Shown here piece by piece: positions 39,002 through 44,282 of a stretch of 44,282 nucleotides of DNA. The position numbers and the translations under genes were made by a program. Numbering within the stretch: the stretch's first letter is position 1; each line of letters begins with the position of its first letter. The DNA lies in NCBI GenBank assembly GCA_021735105.1, contig JAIPHS010000002.1, positions 1 through 44,282 of the forward strand, in the 5' to 3' direction. Origin of the DNA: Candidatus Omnitrophota bacterium. GTDB taxonomy: Bacteria > Omnitrophota > Gorgyraeia > Duberdicusellales > 4484-171. Under the pieces are notes generated by a model. That model made no database searches. It saw only the letters and a list, made by a program, of their open reading frames with translations, and was not told the DNA's origin.

Positions 39002-40115
39002 TTAACAATAATCCCCCGCTTTCTATATTAATGTCCTGAGTTTCTTCATCAGGAAATAAATAATAATCAGAATATATACCAAACAATTCTTTTTTTGGAG
39101 ATAAAAGATTTTCTATATTTTCAATTTCTTTTTCCGCTTTTTTGCCTAACACTTTTTTTCTCTCTAAAGAATTAATCATAAAAACAATTCCTTCTTTTCT
39201 GTTTTTCGTTTCTCCTAGTTTATTAATAATCTCACTTTTTGGATATTTTTCTCTCAGGGTCATCAAATTACCTTGAGCCTTATTACGCAAATTTCCTTTA
39301 AACAAAAAAGACCCGTCTTCTAATATATCAACTATAGTCAATAAATGGAAAGAATTTTTGTTTAATACTCCTAACGGGTAATAAGAAAAAAGACGATTTT
39401 TAATAAAACTGTTAAATTTTTCTTCAAAATAATGCTTATAAATTTCTACAGCCGGCCTATTGTTTATCTCATAAATTATCTGTTGTTTCGGGTTGAGTTT
39501 ATTTATCTCAAAAGGTTTGCCAAAAGGAATAAAATTCTGTAAATGAAGGGTCTCTGTATTGATGCCATCTAAAACTAAACTTATCAAGCCATTCCCTACT
39601 CCTTTTTCTAGTATAAAGCTTTCTCGAGGTGAGTATTTATTTTGATATCCTGCTCCGGAGAAGGTAATTAACTTTCCCAAAGAAAATTCTAATCCTCTTA
39701 AAAAAGATAAAGAGTTTATTTGGGGAGAAAGAAAAGAGATAAATTTTATATTTTTTCTTTTAATTTCCTTAAAATATTGTTTTAAGATATATTCAATTTT
39801 TTCTGAATCTTGAGAACCGATAAAAAGGCTGTTAACCCGAGTATCTTTTTTATTAATACAACAGCTGATTATGCCTTTTTCAATAATTTTATTTTTATAA
39901 ATTAGAAGGGGAGCCTGAATTGCGAATAAGTTAGGATTATTCAAGGTTAGATTAAAGATTTGTGATAAATTCTTGGGATCATATCCCGGGGTAAAAAGAA
40001 TAAAGATAAAAGAGGGGATAGTTTTAAATCTTACTTTGATTTCTAAAGAAATCTCTTTTGCTGCTTTGCTGCTATCCTTTTGGTTTAGGTAGATAAAATA
40101 CTCATTTTTTTTCAT
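38988..40115 (-). CDS. FIST domain signal-sensing protein
   Basis: 375 residues, soluble. The N-terminal part (FKTIPSFIFILFTPGYDPKNL; LFAIQAPLLIYKNKIIEKGIISCCI; SFLRGLEFSLGKLITFSGAGYQ) matches the FIST N domain. The C-terminal part (IIYEINNRPAVEIYKHYFEE near 212, and LLTIVDILEDGSFLFKG) matches FIST C. FIST proteins are predicted sensors of small ligands such as amino acids and are often encoded beside kinases and c-di-GMP enzymes. The ATG at 40115 is preferred; a GTG at 40121 lies in the branched repeat. The only Shine-Dalgarno (AGGG) is supplied by that repeat. Confidence 0.88.
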   Translation of the reverse strand: MKKNEYFIYLNQKDSSKAAKEISLEIKVRFKTIPSFIFILFTPGYDPKNLSQIFNLTLNNPNLFAIQAPLLIYKNKIIEKGIISCCINKKDTRVNSLFIGSQDSEKIEYILKQYFKEIKRKNIKFISFLSPQINSLSFLRGLEFSLGKLITFSGAGYQNKYSPRESFILEKGVGNGLISLVLDGINTETLHLQNFIPFGKPFEINKLNPKQQIIYEINNRPAVEIYKHYFEEKFNSFIKNRLFSYYPLGVLNKNSFHLLTIVDILEDGSFLFKGNLRNKAQGNLMTLREKYPKSEIINKLGETKNRKEGIVFMINSLERKKVLGKKAEKEIENIENLLSPKKELFGIYSDYYLFPDEETQDINIESGGLLLNVWE

Positions 40116-40119
40116 ATTC

Positions 40120-40174
40120 ACCCTGTGGAATAATTTTGTTTACAAAATTGCCGCAAAGCGGCATTCCACAGGGT
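40120..40174. repeat. Perfect three-way-junction palindrome between the FIST and pil operons
   Basis: A 12-bp outer stem pairs ACCCTGTGGAAT (40120-40131) with ATTCCACAGGGT (40163-40174). Directly inside are two complete hairpins: AATTTTG/CAAAATT with loop TTTA (40132-40149) and GCCGC/GCGGC with loop AAA (40150-40162). No base is left unpaired at the junction. It lies in the divergent promoter region. On the minus strand its last arm carries the AGGG that would serve as Shine-Dalgarno for the FIST gene. Confidence 0.9.
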
Positions 40175-40221
40175 AAAGCTTATCATAAAGCAGAAAATAA
40201 ATCAATTAGCTATCTATTAGA

Positions 40222-40250
40222 TTGACAATTAAGATGAACTGCTTTATTAT
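40222..40250 (+). promoter_or_regulatory. Promoter of the pilMNOPQ operon
   Basis: A perfect TTGACA (40222-40227), an exact 17-base spacer and TATTAT (40245-40250). It would give a leader of about 50 bases before pilM. Confidence 0.75.
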
Positions 40251-40308
40251 GTTTATGTAATTATTTTTTGTCTATAGCAGAAGATATAAATTAATAAAAC
40301 AGTTGAAA

Positions 40309-41328
40309 ATGCTCAAAAATATACAAAAAAAGGCCTCCGAATTAGTTGAAAAAGGTTTGGTCAAAAGAAGCGCCGAAACATTTACTGCGATTAATATCGG
40401 TAACTATTTTATAAAAGGAATAATTGTCAAAAAAGGCAAAATTGCTGATTATTTTATTGAGGCAAACAAAGATCTTCCCGAAGTCATCGGAAAGCTAAAG
40501 TCATATAAAAAAATCCCCACCAAAAAGATTAAGATTTCTCTCAAAAGCCCGGATTGTTTAGTGCGTTATTTTTCTTTTCCCAAAACTGAAAAAAGAAAGT
40601 TAAGGCAGGCCTTATATTATCAGCTGAATAAGCTTATTCCCTATCGGCCTGATGAGGTTTATTTTGATTATACAATACTAAAAGAAATTACTCCTTCGCA
40701 AAATCAAATATTGTTAGCTGTAGCTAAAAAAAAACATATTGATTCAATTTTAGAATCTTTTGAAAAAAAGGGGTTTTCGATTTCTGAAATTACCTTAGAT
40801 AGCATATCTCTTATAAATCTTTATCTGGATAAAGATCCCGAAAACAAAAAAATGAATAGCTGCATTTTAGATATTGGGCATAGTTTTTCGACAATGAATA
40901 TTCTAGAAGAAGGACTGCCGTTTTTTAGCCGGGAAGTAAAATTCAGCACAAAGGATTTAATTGAAATTACAACTAGGGTAAAGAGCATATCAGAAAAAGA
41001 AGCCGTAAGTGTTCTATCGAAAGTAGATAAAAAAAGCGATTTATTTACTATTTTAGAAGAAAATATTTCAGACTGGTGTAAAGAAATTAAAAATTCATTT
41101 GATTTTTTTGAATTAAATAAAGGCAAAAGTTTAGATAAACTTTATATAACAGGAGGATTGGCCGCGGTACCTAATATTACTAGTATTTTTTCTGATAATT
41201 TAGAGATTGATTCAGAGATTTTAGTACCGGATGAATCAAATAACTTAAGCTTTAGTGATAGTTTTTCTAAAAAAAATTATAGAGAGTATAAGCATAACTT
41301 AGCAGTAACTTTTGGGTTGTTATTATAA
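40309..41328 (+). CDS. pilM: PilM, type IV pilus assembly ATPase-like protein
   Basis: About 339 residues from the ATG at 40309; a TTG at 40303 is also in frame. The actin-like fold is visible in TAINIGNYFIKGIIVKKGKIADY, SPDCLVRYFSFPKTEKRKLRQALYYQLNKLIPYRPDEVYFDYTIL (a typical PilM stretch) and CILDIGHSFSTMNILEEG near 185. LDKLYITGGLAAVPNI near 278 is the closing phosphate-type loop. PilM is cytoplasmic and binds the N-terminus of PilN. First gene of the pil operon. Confidence 0.9.
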   Translation: MLKNIQKKASELVEKGLVKRSAETFTAINIGNYFIKGIIVKKGKIADYFIEANKDLPEVIGKLKSYKKIPTKKIKISLKSPDCLVRYFSFPKTEKRKLRQALYYQLNKLIPYRPDEVYFDYTILKEITPSQNQILLAVAKKKHIDSILESFEKKGFSISEITLDSISLINLYLDKDPENKKMNSCILDIGHSFSTMNILEEGLPFFSREVKFSTKDLIEITTRVKSISEKEAVSVLSKVDKKSDLFTILEENISDWCKEIKNSFDFFELNKGKSLDKLYITGGLAAVPNITSIFSDNLEIDSEILVPDESNNLSFSDSFSKKNYREYKHNLAVTFGLLL

Positions 41329-41332
41329 ACAT

Positions 41333-41896
41333 ATGAAAAAAATTAAAATAAATTTAAATCCCAGGAAACCAACTATTTTTGACCAAGGTTTAGGAAAAGC
41401 ATTAGATTACATTCCTCTGTTGATACTTTTGGTTATATTTTTTGCTTTGTTGGTTGGTGGGATAGGATTATTTTCTTTAACCAAGGCAGCAAGATACAAC
41501 CATTATCGAAATATATGGAAAAAGTGGGAGTCTAGAAGCAGTCAGCTAGACGAGATCAAAGATAACAGGGATAGCTTAGAGCGGGAGCTTAGTAGGATAA
41601 AAGATGTTGTAGCTCCTAAATACACAGGAATAACTTTGTTAAATAATTTATTTTCTGCTTTGCCAAAAAATATTTGGTTTAAAAATGTTTTTTTTGAACA
41701 AGAAGCGATCAAAGTTGAAGGGTATATTGTGGCGTGGGATGAAGACCCCATAGTCTCTTTAGAAAATTTTATCAATAATTTACAAGAAAGTGAAGATTTC
41801 TCAAAAAAGTTTGAAAGAATGAGTATAAAAGATACTAAAAGAACAAATTTTAACGGGGTAGAAGTTACTCAATTTATTATCGAATGCAAAAAATAA
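41333..41896 (+). CDS. pilN: PilN, inner-membrane pilus assembly protein
   Basis: 187 residues from the ATG at 41333, four bases after the pilM stop. The N-terminal INLNPRKP resembles the conserved PilN peptide (INLLP) that docks in PilM. One membrane helix (about 27-48, LLILLVIFFALLVGGIGLFSL), a coiled coil (about 60-90) and a C-terminal ferredoxin-like domain (ITLLNNLFSALPKNIWFKNVFFE...) follow. It has the same topology as PilN/GspL-C. It overlaps pilO by 13 bases. Confidence 0.87.
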   Translation: MKKIKINLNPRKPTIFDQGLGKALDYIPLLILLVIFFALLVGGIGLFSLTKAARYNHYRNIWKKWESRSSQLDEIKDNRDSLERELSRIKDVVAPKYTGITLLNNLFSALPKNIWFKNVFFEQEAIKVEGYIVAWDEDPIVSLENFINNLQESEDFSKKFERMSIKDTKRTNFNGVEVTQFIIECKK

Positions 41897-42411
41897 AGCT
41901 AGACAAACAACTGGTTATTTTTATTATTTTAGCTCTAACTTTAGTGGTTGAGTTATTTATATTTTTGCCTTGGGGAATCGGAAGAATTTCAAAACTGGCT
42001 AAAAAAACAGATAGTTTAAGACAAAAAATTAATACCACCAAAACCGATTGGCCTAAAAAGCCAGATTATTTAGATAAAGTAGATAGGCTAAAAGTAAAAA
42101 CAGAAAACAACAAAAACAAGATTGTAGCTGTCGGCCATGAATCTAAGTTAATTTCCTTTATTTCTGAAAATAGCCAAAAGTATGATATAAAAATTAAAGC
42201 AATTACGCCTCTTGATGTTTTCTCGGCAGAAAATAAAAATTTTGATTATATTCCTTTTAGGATTGAAGCTGAAGGTAGTTTTCACGATTTAGGTAATTTT
42301 TTAAGTTTTTTGCAAAAGGATAAATATTTTTTTCAACTCAAAGAATTAGTTATAACCGGCTATCGGCCCAATAAAATCAATATGTTATTATGTGGTTTAA
42401 GCCAAAAGTAA
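41884..42411 (+). CDS. pilO: PilO, inner-membrane pilus assembly protein
   Basis: 175 residues. One membrane helix (about 10-30, VIFIILALTLVVELFIFLPW) is followed by a helical stretch (40-80) and a C-terminal domain, FISENSQKYDIKIKAITPLDVFSAENKNFDYIPFRIEAEGSFHDLGNFLSFLQKDKYFFQLKELVI. The motif of small-scale function, F-x-I-E-x-E-G-S-F-x-D-L-x-x-F-L-x-x-L, is typical of PilO. It pairs with PilN to align the secretin with the inner membrane. It overlaps pilP by 22 bases. Confidence 0.88.
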   Translation: MQKIKLDKQLVIFIILALTLVVELFIFLPWGIGRISKLAKKTDSLRQKINTTKTDWPKKPDYLDKVDRLKVKTENNKNKIVAVGHESKLISFISENSQKYDIKIKAITPLDVFSAENKNFDYIPFRIEAEGSFHDLGNFLSFLQKDKYFFQLKELVITGYRPNKINMLLCGLSQK

Positions 42412-42752
42412 TAAAAATAAGCCTCTATTTTGTTTTCTTTTGTTTATTGGTTTCTTTATCTTTTGCCGATAACAAGGATTATTTTTATTCCAATGACCAA
42501 AGAAACCCTTTTCATCCTTTAGTCGATTCTTATGGAAAGATCTTAATTCCCAAAAAAATTGATATTGGCAATCTTTCATTAGAAGGGATAATTTATTCGA
42601 AAACTAATTCTGTTGTGGCAATAAACGGAGAGATTTTGGAGGAAGGCCAGCAGATTGGTGAATTTAAAATTTTAAAAATTGAAAAGGAAAAAGTAATTTT
42701 AGAAAAAGGCAATAAAAAACATAATTTAATGCTGGAGGTTGAAAATGATTAG
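42390..42752 (+). CDS. pilP: PilP-like protein
   Basis: 120 residues with a signal peptide (ISLYFVFFCLLVSLSFA, about 9-25). After it comes the pattern RNPFHPLVDSYGKILIP, typical of PilP/GspC-like proteins, and a small beta domain: NLSLEGIIYSKTNSVVAINGEILEEGQQIGEFKILKIEKEKVILEKG. This HR-type domain normally contacts the N-terminal domains of the secretin. There is no lipobox Cys, so it is probably periplasmic or held by an uncleaved helix. It overlaps pilQ. Confidence 0.8.
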   Translation: MWFKPKVIKISLYFVFFCLLVSLSFADNKDYFYSNDQRNPFHPLVDSYGKILIPKKIDIGNLSLEGIIYSKTNSVVAINGEILEEGQQIGEFKILKIEKEKVILEKGNKKHNLMLEVEND

Positions 42753-44262
42753 GAGCCTAAATAAATTTATTAAGGTAGTCTTAATTTTTACTTTCTTTAT
42801 ATTTTTTAATTTTTTATCAACTCAAAACAATATAAACACTATTTTTGCGCAAAATATTGAGGTTCTTAAATTCAAGGATGCTAATATAAAAACTGTTATT
42901 CGTTCCATCGCCCAAAAGGCGTATCAGGATGGCAGAAAGGTTAATATTACTACCAGCCCTGATGTCGAAGGGACAGTTACGGTAAATCTAGAGGACCTAG
43001 ACTGGCTTACTGCATTGGAGGTGGTAATTAGGCCTTATGATTATAGCTATGAATGGGTTGGCAAAAATACAGTTGTTGTTGATACTACTAAAAAAATTAC
43101 CGAGAGAGAAAAAAGAGATCAAACCAGACAAGAAGTTGAAAGGCCCCAGATGAAAGTTTTTAACTTAAAATTTATCGATGCTAATGACGCAAAGAAAGCT
43201 GTTGAGCCGATGCTTTCACCAGTGGGCAGGGCTACAGTTTTAGAAGTAAGCGGCCAGGCCGGTTGGGAGTTTGGGGTAGATGTAACCAAAAGGCAAAGAA
43301 GCGGTGAAGTAAAAACTGCTAAGACAAAAGTTTTGATGATTTCCGATCTGGCTAAAAAAATAGCTGAGATAGAAAGTTTACTAAATTTAATAGATAAAAA
43401 ACCAAAACAGGTTTTAATTAAGGCTCAAATTATGGAAGTAAGTGAAGATTTATTAGATGATTTCGGTTTTCAATGGTTTACTGGAGAACTTGGATCAACA
43501 GAAATTGATATTGATTCAGGCAAAATAGACGGGTCAATAGATCCCTTTACTGGGACAACACCATCTGTACTTAATCCATCAGCAACATTAGGTTCTTCAG
43601 CAGGATTAGAGTTTGCTTTTAAAAAACTTACCGGGACTAATCTGGAAGCAATTTTACATGCAGTTAAAGATGATGCCTATACCAATACTCTTTCGGCCCC
43701 CACAATTATGACCTTAGATAATCAAGAGGCATCAATCTTGATTGGTGAAAAATATCCAATAGTCAGCACAGAGGTGAGTACAGAGACTAATACTGTAACC
43801 GGGGGGTCTTTAGATTATTACCAAGACATAGGTATTCAACTTAATGTTGTGCCTCAAATTTCAGGAGGAAATGAGGACTTTATAAATATGATCATTCATC
43901 CAGCCGTTACTTCTTTAGGCGGGGAAGTAACTATTTCTTCAGCAGATGCTGATCTTGTTTCGTATCCAAGGATAAACACTCGCGAAGCTGAAACACAAGT
44001 ATTAATGAAAGATGGTGAGACTATAGTTATCGGCGGATTGCTTAAAGATGTAAAAGCAAAAGAAGAGATTGGGGTGCCATTTTTAAGCAAAATTCCTGTT
44101 TTGGGCTGGTTGTTTAAACGGCAAACTAATGATACCGAAAAGATAGATTTATTAATATTTATTACAGCCCATGTTTTAGAGCCGGGTAAAGTTAATTCTA
44201 TAGAGTTAATTGAGTCTAGTAATGTTACCGGTAAATTTAAAAAAGCAGAAAAGAAAAAATAA
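42745..44262 (+). CDS. pilQ: PilQ/GspD-type outer-membrane secretin
   Basis: 505 residues from the ATG at 42745, with GGAGG six bases before it; a TTG at 42739 is too close to that site. A signal sequence (residues 1-36) is followed by an N0/STN-like domain (VLKFKDANIKTVIRSIAQKA, VNLEDLDWLTALEVVIRP), an N1-type domain (MKVFNLKFIDANDAKKAVEPML) and the secretin core. The core includes QVLIKAQIMEVSEDLLDDFGFQW, LSAPTIMTLDNQEASILIGEKYPIV and VIGGLLKDVKAKEEIGVPFLSKIPVLGWLFK. It is the outer-membrane gate for pilus extension or secretion. Short for PilQ; no AMIN domain seen. Confidence 0.92.
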   Translation: MIRSLNKFIKVVLIFTFFIFFNFLSTQNNINTIFAQNIEVLKFKDANIKTVIRSIAQKAYQDGRKVNITTSPDVEGTVTVNLEDLDWLTALEVVIRPYDYSYEWVGKNTVVVDTTKKITEREKRDQTRQEVERPQMKVFNLKFIDANDAKKAVEPMLSPVGRATVLEVSGQAGWEFGVDVTKRQRSGEVKTAKTKVLMISDLAKKIAEIESLLNLIDKKPKQVLIKAQIMEVSEDLLDDFGFQWFTGELGSTEIDIDSGKIDGSIDPFTGTTPSVLNPSATLGSSAGLEFAFKKLTGTNLEAILHAVKDDAYTNTLSAPTIMTLDNQEASILIGEKYPIVSTEVSTETNTVTGGSLDYYQDIGIQLNVVPQISGGNEDFINMIIHPAVTSLGGEVTISSADADLVSYPRINTREAETQVLMKDGETIVIGGLLKDVKAKEEIGVPFLSKIPVLGWLFKRQTNDTEKIDLLIFITAHVLEPGKVNSIELIESSNVTGKFKKAEKKK

Positions 44263-44269
44263 ACCTGAT

Positions 44270-44282
44270 TTGTCATTGCGAG
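44270..44282. repeat. Start of a TCATTGCGAG-type dispersed repeat, cut by the window edge
   Basis: The window ends in TGTCATTGCGAG, eight bases after the pilQ stop. This is the opening of a palindromic dispersed repeat (GTCATTGCGAGCG...GCAATC type) that I recognise from many bacterial genomes. Only 12-13 bases are visible, so it is a tentative call. Confidence 0.35.

Overview
The window is an AT-rich, gene-dense bacterial chromosome segment with about 43 protein genes (one cut by the left edge), four tRNA genes and a probable 6S RNA. No stretch over 300 bases lacks a gene or RNA. The overall character (bacterial V-type ATPase in the Chlamydia/Bacteroidetes-like order E–DUF2764–A–B–D–I–K, a type IV pilus-type secretin operon, many intergenic word-like repeats) suggests an uncultured Gram-negative lineage, perhaps Omnitrophota or another PVC-related candidate phylum. 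That placement is an inference from gene order, not a measured phylogeny.

Layout. 1–5000: the end of a DciA/DUF721-like gene, then gyrB and gyrA. 5029–8094: tRNA-Glu, a small membrane protein, glmS and rsmI. 8100–10923: a PyrR-controlled pyrimidine operon, pyrR-pyrB-pyrC. 10949–13689: tRNA-Arg, a TIGR00725/LOG-like protein, a dCTP deaminase/dUTPase-family enzyme, a membrane zinc-ribbon protein, a YjbQ-family protein and mutM. 13748–18019: a pabB-pabC fusion, then the second pyrimidine block pyrK-pyrD-pyrF. 18096–25454: the V-ATPase operon. 25558–35197: tRNA-Val and the classical thrS-infC-rpmI-rplT...pheS-pheT translation order, interrupted by a Trk potassium-uptake cluster (RCK protein, TrkA, a 36-residue membrane peptide, TrkH) and an OB-like secreted protein. 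35268–36407: a 6S RNA with its own consensus promoter, then a PAC2-family gene. 36410–40121, minus strand: tRNA-Leu and a signalling operon reading FIST sensor, histidine kinase, REC-GGDEF regulator. 40309–44262: divergent pilMNOPQ.

How it works together. Pyrimidine synthesis is covered except carAB and pyrE. The pyrR leader carries a textbook PyrR-binding loop that abuts the ribosome-binding site, so translational feedback is likely. The V-ATPase rotor subunit keeps the residues that bind sodium in Enterococcus NtpK, so the enzyme may move Na+; the neighbouring Trk genes handle K+. The FIST–kinase–GGDEF operon is divergent from the pilus operon and could link a small-molecule signal to pilus or secretion behaviour.

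The most unusual layer is non-coding. At least seven places carry arrays of degenerate 7-bp words kept in strict 7-bp phase. Several arrays switch to the reverse complement of the word half-way, so the transcript would fold into a hairpin. Two such arrays lie in frame inside pyrK and one sits directly before gyrA. Separate families are an 8-bp or CACAGA-type word repeat that has entered two reading frames, and branched elements, one of which forms a perfect three-way junction.
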